Assembly (NCBI RefSeq): GCF_037113415.1
Contig: NZ_CP146608.1
Coordinates: forward strand, 826,501-890,500
Source of the DNA: Devosia sp. XK-2
GTDB lineage: Bacteria > Pseudomonadota > Alphaproteobacteria > Rhizobiales > Devosiaceae
Reading direction: 5' to 3'
Length of the DNA: 64,000 nucleotides
Numbering within the stretch: position 1 is the stretch's first letter; each line of letters begins with the position of its first letter. Of this stretch, positions 42,963 through 51,915 are shown piece by piece. The translations under genes were made by a program, and so were the position numbers. Below the pieces are notes generated by a model. That model searched no databases. It was not told where the DNA came from and was given only the letters and a program-made list of their open reading frames with translations.

Positions 42963-44365
42963 CAGGCGCTCTGCCGCACCGTATTGAGCCCGTCGAACAG
43001 CCAGACTTTGCCGGCGTTGAAGTCGAAATCAGGATTCTCCCAAGCAACCATTTTGCCCGGATTGAGCATGCCCTTGGGATCAGCCTCCCGCTTGAATGCA
43101 AGCTGCTTAAGATCGGTGCGCTTCATCCCGCCTTCCTCGAGCGTATAGCGGTGTGGATTGAAGACATTGCACTCATTGTCCTCATGGATGCGGATGATCT
43201 CTTCCAGGCGCTCTTCGCTCGTATAGCGCACCAGGGGCAGACCGGCGAAGGTCACCTGGCCATCCTGGCGGGTCATTTCGATATGCATGGGCAATTCGTC
43301 GCCCAGAATGCCGACGATTTTCCCAACATGTTCGAGGCTGGGATAGCGCGTCTGCAAATAGGTGATGGCCGGATCGACCTTGAGGGCACGCAGTGTGGTG
43401 TGGTTCCAGGCCAGTTCGTAAACCGGTGGCAGGCGGCGCTTTTCCTCGTCTGGAACCTGGTCAGCCCGAAAAACCAGATCGCCCTTGTGATGCTGGACGA
43501 AGAGCTCCATGGCATCGACCGAAACCGGTGCCACCATCAGGAGGACGACCGACTGCCCGTCCTTGAGATAGGGCTTGTGGCGGTTGAAATAGGCTTCCGG
43601 AATGGGCGCGGCGCAGGGCGCGACCTCCTTGACCAGCAGCCCGTCCTGCAAGGCGACGGCCTCGGCGAACGCGGCGGCATCCATGAAGTGGTCGAAGCCA
43701 ACAATCATGTCGACCCAGTCATAGGCCGGGGCCAGTGGCATTTCGGCCTCGACGATAATGCCGTTGGTGCCATAGGCATGGGCGACCTTGAGAATGTCTT
43801 CGCCCTTGAGATCGAGTTCGCGCGGCTCGGCCTCGCAGGTGACGATCTTCAACCCAAGAATACTACCCAGATTGCGCAGCCCGCCCCAACGGACCGAACC
43901 GACGCCGCCGGAGCCGCCGGCGATGAAACCGCCCAGCGAGGCCATGCGATAGGTCGAGGGGTGGAAGCGCAATTCCCCACCCGCCGCGGCCCTGGTCTCG
44001 TGGTCGAGCTTCTCCAGCACAGCGCCAGCCTGGGCCCGAACACGGTCGGACTTGATCTCGAGCACCTTGTCCATGTTCATCAGATTAAGCATCGCACCGC
44101 CCGAGAGCGGCATGGCCTGGCCGTAATTGCCGGTGCCCGCGCCGCGTGGGGTAATAGCGACGCTATGCTTATACGCAGCGCGCAGCACTGTCTTGATATC
44201 TTCGGTGGAGCGTGGCGAAACGACGACTTCGGCAGTGACGTGGTCGAGCTTGGCTTTCAGGACCGGTGAATACCAGTAATGGTCGCGGCTGCGTTGCTGG
44301 ACGATGCGGGGATTGTCTTCCTGCGGGATGTCACCCAGTTCAGCGCGGAAATCTGCAATGCTCAT
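42962..44365 (-). CDS. FAD-binding oxidoreductase (GlcD/PCMH type)
   Basis: A 467-residue flavoprotein. The N-terminal FAD_binding_4 domain carries VVVSPRSTEDIKTVLRAA and AITPRGAGTGNYGQA, then GGFIAGGSGGVGSVRWGGLRNL near residue 150, which wraps the FAD. The C-terminal substrate domain ends FKREADPKGMLNPGKM, a classic end of the family. Members oxidise hydroxyacids or related compounds and pass electrons to quinone or oxygen. It lies between an amidohydrolase and a flavodoxin-fold reductase in the same operon, with four-base overlap to the former. The substrate is unknown. Confidence 0.9.
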   Translation of the reverse strand: MSIADFRAELGDIPQEDNPRIVQQRSRDHYWYSPVLKAKLDHVTAEVVVSPRSTEDIKTVLRAAYKHSVAITPRGAGTGNYGQAMPLSGGAMLNLMNMDKVLEIKSDRVRAQAGAVLEKLDHETRAAAGGELRFHPSTYRMASLGGFIAGGSGGVGSVRWGGLRNLGSILGLKIVTCEAEPRELDLKGEDILKVAHAYGTNGIIVEAEMPLAPAYDWVDMIVGFDHFMDAAAFAEAVALQDGLLVKEVAPCAAPIPEAYFNRHKPYLKDGQSVVLLMVAPVSVDAMELFVQHHKGDLVFRADQVPDEEKRRLPPVYELAWNHTTLRALKVDPAITYLQTRYPSLEHVGKIVGILGDELPMHIEMTRQDGQVTFAGLPLVRYTSEERLEEIIRIHEDNECNVFNPHRYTLEEGGMKRTDLKQLAFKREADPKGMLNPGKMVAWENPDFDFNAGKVWLFDGLNTVRQSA

Positions 44366-45681
44366 GATAATCCCATCAGGTCGTCGAGTTCTCGATAGTC
44401 GGGTAGGGTCGTATCCAATGACTTGCCGGCGCGGATCACGGTGCGATCAGATTGTGGCCGGGACATCAGCTCGGTCCAATTGCGGCCCTTGAACAGCACT
44501 AGATCGGCCGGGGCGCCAGGCTTTAGCTCCGCGGTAAAAGCAAACCGGGCAATGGCCGCGGGATCGGCCGAGACCGATCGTGTCCAGGCAAAAGCATCGA
44601 TCTGCGGATGATCGAAATGGACAATGCGGGCGCCTTCGCGCAGGACCTCGAAGCCATCGAGATCGCCATAGGCATAGAAGGGGTCGCGGGTATTGTCCGA
44701 GGCAATGGCGACCTTTACACCCGCAGCCTTGAGTTCATTGAGCAGCGTCACGCCACGCCAGCGGGGCGTGCGCACACCGGACGCATTGTCCCGATCCTGC
44801 AGGTACATATTGCACATGGGCAGCGAGACCACGGCAATGCCGGCGCGGGCGACCTTGTCGATGACCCGCTTTGCCGTTTTCTCATCCTGCACTGCCAGCG
44901 AGCAGCAATGGCCGGCCACGACCGAGCCAGTGAAGCCGCTTTCGAGAACGGCATCGGCGAGGCATTCGAGGGCATTGGCCGTCGGATCGGGCGATTCGTC
45001 GGTGTGGAGGTCGATATCGAGGCCGAGTTCTCCCGCCATGGCCACCAGCGTTCGCATAATGGTGGGATTTTCTGGATGCACGGCGGTCGAGCCACCCAAT
45101 ATGCCGCCCGCAGCCTTGGTGCGCTCAGCAACGGCCCGCAGCTTTGGCGCGTCGAGGATGGTGTCGGGGCCCAGCAGTCCGGCGCCTTGCAACTCGATCC
45201 GCCCGGCCCAGCGGGTGCGCATGGCCTCGAACACGTCCCAGGTAATCTCATGCTGGGGTGGGGCCATGTCGAGATGGGTGCGGATGGCGGCTGTGCCATG
45301 GGCATAGGCGCAGCGCAGGGAAAAATCCATGCGGCGCTCGACATCGGCAGAGGCCCAATGGGCTTCGCGGTCTTCCAGAACGGCCATCAGCGCGCCGATC
45401 CACGTTCCGTCGGGGTTCTGCTTGCGCGGCCAGATATGGCCCTTGTCGAGATGGGTGTGGAGGTCCACGAAGGCCGGCAGGACGATATCGCCGCGCATAT
45501 CGATACGTTGCGGTAAGGTACCCGAACCAGCGGGGCCGATGGCGGCGATCCTTGCATCGGCAATGGTGATATCGACCAGCTCCAGGGCCCCGGAGACCGG
45601 ATCACCCATGAGTGCCGTCGGGACGGCGGCATTGGCCAGGACATAGTGGCCGTCAGCGGGAATGGGTAGGGTCATCCTCAA
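44362..45681 (-). CDS. Amidohydrolase, cytosine deaminase-like
   Basis: A 439-residue metal-dependent hydrolase of the CodA branch. Landmarks include VDLHTHLDKGHIWPR (first metal His pair, about residue 76), AIRTHLDMAPPQ, DLHTDESPDP (about 235), AGHCCSLAVQ (about 265) and IASDNTRDPFYAYGD (metal Asp about 320). These match cytosine and creatinine deaminases, which hydrolyse exocyclic amino groups or ring amides. With a ThiXYZ-like importer upstream and a creatininase-family gene across the divergent region, a heterocyclic amine or lactam is the likely substrate. It overlaps its neighbours by four bases on both sides. Confidence 0.9.
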   Translation of the reverse strand: MRMTLPIPADGHYVLANAAVPTALMGDPVSGALELVDITIADARIAAIGPAGSGTLPQRIDMRGDIVLPAFVDLHTHLDKGHIWPRKQNPDGTWIGALMAVLEDREAHWASADVERRMDFSLRCAYAHGTAAIRTHLDMAPPQHEITWDVFEAMRTRWAGRIELQGAGLLGPDTILDAPKLRAVAERTKAAGGILGGSTAVHPENPTIMRTLVAMAGELGLDIDLHTDESPDPTANALECLADAVLESGFTGSVVAGHCCSLAVQDEKTAKRVIDKVARAGIAVVSLPMCNMYLQDRDNASGVRTPRWRGVTLLNELKAAGVKVAIASDNTRDPFYAYGDLDGFEVLREGARIVHFDHPQIDAFAWTRSVSADPAAIARFAFTAELKPGAPADLVLFKGRNWTELMSRPQSDRTVIRAGKSLDTTLPDYRELDDLMGLS

Positions 45682-46544
45682 TTCTCCCGCTTCATCGCGC
45701 TTTCGTGCCAGCGATGCAGCAGCAGCCAGGCGATGAGCGAGGTCGCGGCAAAGATCGCGACACCGGTGATCATCAGAAGGATCAAAGCGGCGTAGAGGCG
45801 GGGATAATTGAGGCGATAGCCCGATTCAAGCAGCCGGAAGGCAAGGCCCGAGCCCTTGCCGGCTGAACCGGCCGCGAATTCGGCCACAACGGCGGCAATG
45901 AGCGAGAGACCACCACCGATCCTGAGGCCGGCGGCGAAATAGGGCAGGGAGGCGGGCAGCTTGAGATAGACAAGCGTTTGCCAGCGATTGGCGCCATAAA
46001 GCTCGAACAGGTTGAGCAGGTTATGATCGACGCTTTTCAATCCCGCCACCATATTGGACAGGATCGGGAAAAAGGCGACCACGAAGGCGCAGGTCAGCAG
46101 CGCCGACTGCGTGTCCGGCATATAGATGATGAGGAGGGGCGCGATGGCGATCATCGGCGTCACCTGCAGGATGACGGCGAATGGGAAGATCGCCAGTTCG
46201 ATCCACTTGCTCTGGACCAGAATGATGGCAAGGCCGACGCCGCCGATCAACGCGATGGCTAGGGCCAGAAAGGTGATGCGCAGGGTGACGAGCAGTGATG
46301 GCGAAAGCGTGCTCCAGTCGGTGTAGAGCGCGGTAATCACGTCGCCCGGAGCTGGCATAATGTAGCGCGGCACCTGGTTGACCACGATGTGCAATTGCCA
46401 CAGGCCGATAGCCAGGACCACCATGATGAACGGAATGGCGATGCGCAGGATCTTCTCGATCGTGCTGGTGCGCGCCACGGCGATGGCGACGGCGCTGTCG
46501 GTGCCGGCTTCGGCAATATTGGCGGTCTGGACGGCGTCGGTCAT
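45678..46544 (-). CDS. ABC transporter permease (SsuC/ThiX type)
   Basis: A 288-residue permease of the nitrate/sulfonate/pyrimidine-precursor class, with about six membrane segments. The coupling loop is LNLFELYGANRWQTLVYLKLPASLPYFAAGLRIG near residue 185. RYIMPAPGDVITALYTDW in the N-terminal part is typical of this class. It should dimerise and work with the ATPase at 46541 and the binding protein at 47444. Four-base overlaps on both sides indicate one transcript. Confidence 0.93.
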   Translation of the reverse strand: MTDAVQTANIAEAGTDSAVAIAVARTSTIEKILRIAIPFIMVVLAIGLWQLHIVVNQVPRYIMPAPGDVITALYTDWSTLSPSLLVTLRITFLALAIALIGGVGLAIILVQSKWIELAIFPFAVILQVTPMIAIAPLLIIYMPDTQSALLTCAFVVAFFPILSNMVAGLKSVDHNLLNLFELYGANRWQTLVYLKLPASLPYFAAGLRIGGGLSLIAAVVAEFAAGSAGKGSGLAFRLLESGYRLNYPRLYAALILLMITGVAIFAATSLIAWLLLHRWHESAMKREN

Positions 46545-47371
46545 GTCCCCTGCGCTCCCAGCATGATGGCGTCCTGAAGGGCCCGCGACACACGGTCTGT
46601 GGTGGCGCGATATTCCTCCGAGGTGCGGTAATTGGCGTCGCGTGTGGCCGACGTCTCGATGGAAAGGTCAGCGCAAACCTGGCCCGGCCGGGCGCGCATG
46701 ACGACGATGCGGTTGGACAAAAAGGCGCTCTCGAACACCGAATGGGTGACGAAAATCACGGTGATGCCGCTCTCCCGCCAGAGCCGGAGCACGTCGTCAT
46801 TGAGCTTCTGCCGCGTGATTTCGTCGAGGGCAGCAAAGGGCTCGTCCATCAGCAATAGGCGCGGCTTGGTGACCAGCGCACGGGCGATTGAGACGCGCAT
46901 CTTCATGCCGCCCGAAAGCTCGCGCGGATAAGAGCTCTCAAAATCGGCCAGACCAACCGATGCCAAGGTTTCCATGATACGGGGGCGAGCGGCGCTCTTG
47001 CTGACCCCGGTCAGGCGGAGCGGCAAATAGACATTGTCCAAGACAGTTGCCCAGGGCATGAGCGTCGGTTCCTGGAAGACAAAGCCGACATCGCCCTCGG
47101 GCAGTCCCCGGGCATTGATGCGGGAACTGGGCCAGTCGATGCTGCCCGAAGAGGCAGCGCCCAGACCGGCAATGATGCGCAGTGCGGTGGACTTGCCGCA
47201 TCCTGAAGGGCCAAGAAGGCTGAGAAACTCGCCGCGGCGCACATCAAGGGTCATATCCTTGAGCGCCAACGTTCCATTGGAAAACAGCTTGCTCACATTG
47301 CGCATCGACACGACGGTGCGCTCGGGAGCGGTCGCGGCCGTTTGCGTGGCCGGTTCAATCAGATCAGTCAA
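46541..47371 (-). CDS. ABC transporter ATP-binding protein (SsuB/ThiZ type)
   Basis: A 276-residue ATPase. Walker A GPSGCGKS lies near residue 54, Q-loop GFVFQEPTLMPWATV follows, and the signature LSGGMKMRVSIARAL precedes Walker B LLLMDEPFAALD and the switch VTHSVFES. It belongs to the nitrate/sulfonate/taurine ATPase branch and powers the adjacent permease. It begins 72 bases after the binding-protein stop, beyond a GC-rich hairpin. Confidence 0.93.
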   Translation of the reverse strand: MTDLIEPATQTAATAPERTVVSMRNVSKLFSNGTLALKDMTLDVRRGEFLSLLGPSGCGKSTALRIIAGLGAASSGSIDWPSSRINARGLPEGDVGFVFQEPTLMPWATVLDNVYLPLRLTGVSKSAARPRIMETLASVGLADFESSYPRELSGGMKMRVSIARALVTKPRLLLMDEPFAALDEITRQKLNDDVLRLWRESGITVIFVTHSVFESAFLSNRIVVMRARPGQVCADLSIETSATRDANYRTSEEYRATTDRVSRALQDAIMLGAQGT

Positions 47372-47399
47372 AATACCAAACCCGGGCTAGGGTCAGAGT

Positions 47400-47423
47400 G
47401 GCGCGGGCGGGATTGCCCGCGCC
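47400..47423 (-). other. Stem-loop between binding-protein and ATPase genes
   Basis: GGCGCGGGC pairs perfectly with GCCCGCGCC around a six-base loop, 20 bases after the binding-protein stop. There is no T-run, so mRNA protection or partial attenuation is more likely than full termination. Confidence 0.6.
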
Positions 47424-47443
47424 TCGGATCGCAGGACGATCGC

Positions 47444-48442
47444 TTACATCAGGTCCATGCCAAGACCCTGGCAGACATATTCGGTCGTGTAGGCTGTGGA
47501 GATGTCGAGGCCCGCCTCGTAGACACCCACTTCCACCATCTTGTCGTAGAATTCGGTCCAATGGGCGTCGGTCATGCAACCAATGCCCTTGGTCTCGGCA
47601 TCGCCGGAAACGACAATACCGTATTCCTTCATCTTCTCGATTCCATAGGCAATCTGATCATCGGTCATTTCCGGATTGTCGGCCTTGATCAGCTCATTGG
47701 CGGCGGCATTGTCGCCATAAAGATAATTGTACCAGCCGATGATCGAAGCCTCGACGAAGCGCTTGGCGATGTCCGGGTTCTCGTCCACCCAGGGCTTCAT
47801 CGCTTCGATCGTGGTGGAATAGGGGGTATAGCCCTGATCGGCCAGTAGCCACACATCGGGTGCAAAGCCGGCCTCGCGCTCGATGGCGAGCGGCTCGGAG
47901 GTGAGATAGCCCTGCTGGATGGCCATGTCGTCGGCCAGGAACGAAGCGGGATTAAACTGATAGGGCTCGTATTTCTCTTCCACGAATTCAGGCCATTCGG
48001 TCTTCATCCAAGAGAAATAGGAGGTGAACCCGTCCGCGCCCAGGATGTACTTGCTGGCGCCCGCCAGTTCGGGGAAGCTTGCGAACTTGCCCGGATGCGA
48101 CATCAGGATTTGCGGATCCTTCTGGAAGATGGCGGCCAGGGTAATGGTGGGAATCTGTTCCTTGACGGCGTTGATCGCGCCGGACGCGCCGCCCATGTAG
48201 AATTGCACCTGGCCCGAGACCAGCATCGGCCGGCCCGGCGATTGTGGTCCGCCCTGCATGACGGTGACGTCGAGGCCGTATTCTGCGTAGGTTCCGTCGG
48301 CAATGGCCTGGTAGTAGCCGCCATGTTCGGCCTGTGCGAGCCAATTGGTGGCAAAGGTGACTTTGTCCAGTTCCTGGGCGGCAACCGGCGAGGCAGCCAG
48401 TGCCAAAGCGGCCAGGAGAATGGTCTTGGTTGAAATCTGCAT
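47444..48442 (-). CDS. ABC transporter substrate-binding protein (NMT1/THI5-like, ThiY type)
   Basis: A 332-residue periplasmic protein. The start at 48442 follows AGGGAGCG and opens a signal peptide (MQISTKTILLAALALAASPV, ending AAQ). The mature part begins KVTFATNWLAQAEHGGYYQAIADG, then LDVTVMQGGPQSPGRPMLVSGQ, the NMT1/THI5-like pattern found in binding proteins for pyrimidines and other small heterocycles. It is the first gene of the six-gene operon running down to 42372. Control is presumably from the 210-bp region shared with the divergent ridA-like gene. Thiamine-precursor uptake is possible but no thiamine gene is adjacent. Confidence 0.92.
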   Translation of the reverse strand: MQISTKTILLAALALAASPVAAQELDKVTFATNWLAQAEHGGYYQAIADGTYAEYGLDVTVMQGGPQSPGRPMLVSGQVQFYMGGASGAINAVKEQIPTITLAAIFQKDPQILMSHPGKFASFPELAGASKYILGADGFTSYFSWMKTEWPEFVEEKYEPYQFNPASFLADDMAIQQGYLTSEPLAIEREAGFAPDVWLLADQGYTPYSTTIEAMKPWVDENPDIAKRFVEASIIGWYNYLYGDNAAANELIKADNPEMTDDQIAYGIEKMKEYGIVVSGDAETKGIGCMTDAHWTEFYDKMVEVGVYEAGLDISTAYTTEYVCQGLGMDLM

Positions 48443-48549
48443 TCTGCGCTCCCTGTGCCGCAATCCCTCGTCGCGGCTTGTGGTTTGACGGCTGGGGCCG
48501 CCGAAACCCTACCTTTCGACATGCGCGCGCAGATGGAAAGCTAAAATTT

Positions 48550-48570
48550 AGGCATTTTGAGGGAATGCCT
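48550..48570. promoter_or_regulatory. Inverted repeat in the divergent control region
   Basis: AGGCATT and AATGCCT (48550-48556 and 48564-48570) face each other across seven bases, roughly midway between the divergent binding-protein and RidA genes. A shared operator is possible. No regulator gene sits inside this cluster, so the binding factor is unknown. Confidence 0.35.
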
Positions 48571-48652
48571 GCTATGCGTGCAGTGGGTAGCGCTAGGGCT
48601 GGTCAGGTCGGCATTGCGCCACTAGCATTCGCGTCTAAATTGACGAGACCAC

Positions 48653-49042
48653 ATGTTCACACCCCTCTCCCCCAAGAGTATTCATCCGCCCTTCGCGCCC
48701 TATAGCCACGGGGTGGTCGTGCCTGCGGGGCAAAAGCTGGTATTCTGTTCGGGGCAGTTGGGGATTGGAGCCGACGGCGACATTCCGCCTGATTGTGCTG
48801 GTCAGGCGCGACTGTGCTTTGACAATATTGCTGCGATCCTCGCTGAGGCGGGATTGGGCCTCGCAGATATTGTGCGCATCAATGCCTATGTCACCGGGCG
48901 GGAGCATCTGGCGGACTATATGGCCGTGCGCAATGCATTGTTCGCCGAACCCCATCCCGCCTCCACGCTGATGATCGTTTCCGGCTTCGCCCGCCCCGAA
49001 TTCTTGGTCGAGATCGAAGCTGTTGCCGCCGGCCCTGCCTGA
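48653..49042 (+). CDS. RidA family protein (Rid/YjgF/UK114)
   Basis: A 129-residue Rid-fold protein. Family marks are APYSHGVVVPAGQKLVFCSGQLG at the N-terminus, the GLGLADIVRINAYVTG segment near residue 70, and HPASTLMIVSGFARPEFLVEIEAVA at the end. The usual catalytic arginine region is present as FARPEFLVEIE, a variant of the more common ArgRLP. Rid proteins hydrolyse enamines and imines to ketones plus ammonia. Here it probably removes a reactive nitrogen intermediate in the neighbouring degradation route. The gene precedes a creatininase-family gene by 12 bases. Confidence 0.9.
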   Translation: MFTPLSPKSIHPPFAPYSHGVVVPAGQKLVFCSGQLGIGADGDIPPDCAGQARLCFDNIAAILAEAGLGLADIVRINAYVTGREHLADYMAVRNALFAEPHPASTLMIVSGFARPEFLVEIEAVAAGPA

Positions 49043-49054
49043 GGAACTTCAAGA

Positions 49055-49858
49055 ATGCGCAAGATCTGGTGGACCGATTTCGCCGCCCGCGAATTCGACA
49101 ATCTCGACCCCGAAAAGACCATCGCCATATTGCCCATTGCCGCGGTAGAGCAGCACGGCCCGCACCTGCCGGTGGGCACCGATACCATCATCAATACCTC
49201 GATGATGGAACTGCTCGCCGCGCAGGCACCGGACGACATGGATATCCGCATCCTGCCGGTGCAGGCCGTGGGCAAGTCCAACGAACATATCTGGGCCAAG
49301 GGTACAATCTCGCACAAGGCAACCAATCTGATCGATGCCTGGACCCAGATCGGGCTCGAAGTGGCGCGGGCCGGGGTGAAGAAGATCGTCTTCGTCAATT
49401 CCCATGGCGGCAATGAAGAGATCATGGGCATCGTCGCGCGCGAGCTGCGGGTCGAGGCCGGCATGCTGGCAGTCAAGAGTGGCTGGCGCTTCGGCGCGCC
49501 TAAGGGGGTGCTCAGCGATCTCGAACGCCGCCACGGTATCCATGGCGGGGATTCGGAAACCTCGCTGATCCTGCATTTCCGGCCCGACCTGGTGGATATG
49601 GCGCGCGCCGGAAATTTCCCCTCTATCGCCGCACGGGACGAGCAGCAGTTCAAATATCTCCGGCCCACCGGCGCTTTCGGGCACGTCTATGCCTGGATCG
49701 CCTCCGATATTAATCCGGGCGGGGCAGTGGGCGAGGCGGCGCTGGCCACGGCGGAGAAAGGGCGGCTCATCGCCGAGCGCAATGTGGCCGGCATGATCGA
49801 GGTGCTGCGCGAGGTCGAGCGCATGCCTTTGCCCGGCAGTGCGCGCTGGCTGCCGTAG
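49055..49858 (+). CDS. Creatininase family hydrolase
   Basis: A 267-residue amidohydrolase of the creatininase fold. Metal-site motifs are intact: AAVEQHGPHLPVGTD (Glu32, His34, Asp43), FVNSHGGNEE (His117) and IHGGDSETS (about residues 162-170, with Glu168). The family opens cyclic amides such as creatinine and formamidopyrimidines, and includes an inosose hydrolase. GAGGAA precedes the ATG. It is co-oriented with the RidA gene and divergent from the transporter-deaminase operon, suggesting hydrolysis of a ring amide in the same route. Which substrate it uses cannot be read from sequence. Confidence 0.92.
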   Translation: MRKIWWTDFAAREFDNLDPEKTIAILPIAAVEQHGPHLPVGTDTIINTSMMELLAAQAPDDMDIRILPVQAVGKSNEHIWAKGTISHKATNLIDAWTQIGLEVARAGVKKIVFVNSHGGNEEIMGIVARELRVEAGMLAVKSGWRFGAPKGVLSDLERRHGIHGGDSETSLILHFRPDLVDMARAGNFPSIAARDEQQFKYLRPTGAFGHVYAWIASDINPGGAVGEAALATAEKGRLIAERNVAGMIEVLREVERMPLPGSARWLP

Positions 49859-49917
49859 AGCGTTTCCAGCAAAAGTGGCAACGGTTTTGCGGTTCGGAAA
49901 CGCGACTTGGGAGACAG

Positions 49918-50646
49918 CTAGACCAGCTTGCCATCCGCGATGATGGCGCGGACCTCATCTTCCACCGAATCCAGTATGCGATTGATGGCCGCGACAGCCT
50001 GATCGGCATCTTCGGCGACGATGGCGTCGGCCAGATCGCGGTGGATGGGGAAGGAATCAAGCCCGAAGGCGTCGCGGTTGAATGGCGAGATTTCACCCCG
50101 CTCAAGGGCGTGATCCAGATTGGTCAGGATCTGGCCATACATGGGATTGCCCGAGGCGTCGTAGATGGCGTTGTGGAAGGCATGATCGGCCTTGCGCCAG
50201 GGGCGGCCACTATTCACATCGGCCAGGAGCACATCGCATAGACGGCCGATTTCGCGGCGCTGATTGGCCGTGGCATGCAGCGTTGCCTTGCGAACCACGT
50301 CATTTTCCAGCGTCCGGCGGATTTCGAGCAGCCGCAGCAGCGCTTCGCCCTCCAGCCGCACCATGGTGGGCACAAGGCCACGCGAGGTCTGGACGCGGGC
50401 GGCAAGATAGGTGCCATCGCCGCGGCGACGGCGGATGATACCTAGCCCCTCCCAGCGATTGAGCGCCTCTCTTATGGTGGATCGCCCCACGCCCAATGAG
50501 GCGGCCAATGAAACTTCGGGCGGCAGGCGATCCCCGATCTTGAGCCCGGCACGCTCCACCATTTCGGCAAGTGCATCCAGCACCGCCACATTGCGCGTGC
50601 GGTTCTCCAGCGGCTCAAGATAGCTCAGGGCGGTTTCCCGACTCAT
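49918..50646 (-). CDS. GntR family regulator, FCD subgroup
   Basis: A 242-residue regulator, starting at ATG 50646 with AGGA upstream; 50688 would add 14 residues. The winged helix is MVERAGLKIGDRLPPEVSLA then LGVGRSTIREALNRWEGLGII. The FCD domain contains DHAFHNAIYDASGNPMYG and HRDLADAIVAEDADQAV. It is the last gene of the second peptide-importer operon and probably represses it. A candidate site matching the FadR-type consensus (GT-C-T-G-AC) occurs before that operon and before the thiamine-diphosphate enzyme gene. The ligand is likely a peptide-derived acid. Confidence 0.9.
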   Translation of the reverse strand: MSRETALSYLEPLENRTRNVAVLDALAEMVERAGLKIGDRLPPEVSLAASLGVGRSTIREALNRWEGLGIIRRRRGDGTYLAARVQTSRGLVPTMVRLEGEALLRLLEIRRTLENDVVRKATLHATANQRREIGRLCDVLLADVNSGRPWRKADHAFHNAIYDASGNPMYGQILTNLDHALERGEISPFNRDAFGLDSFPIHRDLADAIVAEDADQAVAAINRILDSVEDEVRAIIADGKLV

Positions 50647-50712
50647 CGGTGCCCATTCCTCCCGGTGTGGCGGCAGCTTATCGGCCACTCACACCATATC
50701 TTTGCCGATTTG

Positions 50713-51912
50713 TCAGCCTTGCGCCGCCAGCGGCGGTGCTTTGAGGTCGAGCAATTCGGTCAGCGCGGCGATCAGCCTGTCCATTTGCGGTCGTGAATTA
50801 TAGCCCTGCACCGAGAGACGGACGATGCAGGTGTCCTGCCACTTAAAGACCGGAATTTCGATGCCATAGCGATCGAAAAGGGTCTTGTGCACCTCCAGTG
50901 TATCGCATTCGGGAATGGGCATGGCGACCATTTGTGGGGCGCAGAATTCGGGGCTGCTAAGGGGGGCGAGCCCGGTCAACTCGCCCAGGCGTCGCGCCGT
51001 GTCCTGCGCCAGCGCCCGGCAATGGTCGGCCACCGCCCACCACTCATTGTCATTACGAAACTGGATCGCCGCCGGGACGGTCAGCCAAGGTGCGGGGTCG
51101 CGCGTGCCCTGGATTTCGATTTCGTCGATATAGGGGGAATTGCCGAAGGCGCCCTGGGCGCCTGGCTCTTTGGAATCCTTGGTCCAGCCGTGGCTGATGA
51201 CCAGCGGATTAAGAAGGCCCTGCATGTCGCGCCGCGTATACAAGAATGCCGAACCCTTGGGGGTCATCATCCATTTGTGGCAATTGCCCGAATAGAAATC
51301 GGCACCCATAGCGTCGAGATCGAGCCTTATATGGCCGGGTGTATGCGCCCCATCGATCACCGACCATATGCCGCGCCGGCGCGCTTCCTTGATGGCATTT
51401 TCGATGGGGAACAGCAGGGCCGTGGGCGAGGTGATATGGCTGAGGAACAGCACTTTCGTGCGCTCCGTCATGCCCCCGACTATGGCCTCAGTGAAGGCTT
51501 TCTCGCTTGTGAGCGGCATGGGCACCTTGACCATGACAATCTCGGCGCCGGTCTTGCGGCAGATATAGGCCCAGGTCTTTTCCAGCGCCGAATATTCGTG
51601 ATCGGTGGTGAGGATCTGGTCGCCGGGTTTGAGATCGAGCGATTGGGCGACGATATTGAGGCCGCTCGTGGCATTGAGCACGCCGACAATGTCATTGGCA
51701 TCGCAACCGAGTTCCTCCGCCAGCGCTTCACGCGGCACGCGCAAGAGGTCATGCAGGCGCCGGCCCAGAAACTCAACGGGTTCCTGTTCGAGTTCGAGCT
51801 GCCAGGCCTGATAGGCCTCGAATACCGGACGCGGGCAGGCGCCGAACGAGCCGTGATTGAGGAAGGTCACATCCTCACGCAGGAGGAAATGCCGGGCGAG
51901 ATTGTCGGACAC
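50713..51912 (-). CDS. Class V aminotransferase (isopenicillin N epimerase-like)
   Basis: A 399-residue PLP enzyme of aminotransferase class V, beginning FLLREDVTFLNHGSFGACPRPV, the start seen in isopenicillin N epimerase-like proteins and EgtE-type lyases. The PLP-binding lysine lies in YSGNCHKWMMTPKGSAFLY near residue 230, with the cofactor aspartate in SVIDGAHTPGH near 205. Possible reactions are epimerisation, transamination or C-S bond cleavage. It sits three bases after the DppC-type permease gene and before the GntR gene, so the importer's substrate is presumably its source. No signal peptide is present. Confidence 0.9.
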   Translation of the reverse strand: MSDNLARHFLLREDVTFLNHGSFGACPRPVFEAYQAWQLELEQEPVEFLGRRLHDLLRVPREALAEELGCDANDIVGVLNATSGLNIVAQSLDLKPGDQILTTDHEYSALEKTWAYICRKTGAEIVMVKVPMPLTSEKAFTEAIVGGMTERTKVLFLSHITSPTALLFPIENAIKEARRRGIWSVIDGAHTPGHIRLDLDAMGADFYSGNCHKWMMTPKGSAFLYTRRDMQGLLNPLVISHGWTKDSKEPGAQGAFGNSPYIDEIEIQGTRDPAPWLTVPAAIQFRNDNEWWAVADHCRALAQDTARRLGELTGLAPLSSPEFCAPQMVAMPIPECDTLEVHKTLFDRYGIEIPVFKWQDTCIVRLSVQGYNSRPQMDRLIAALTELLDLKAPPLAAQG

Positions 51913-51915
51913 GGT

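Noticed and set aside
48443..48652. Thiamine diphosphate riboswitch before the ThiY-like gene
   Set aside because: No CTGAGA core or companion ACC-TGATC segment is visible on the minus strand, and no thiamine genes are adjacent.
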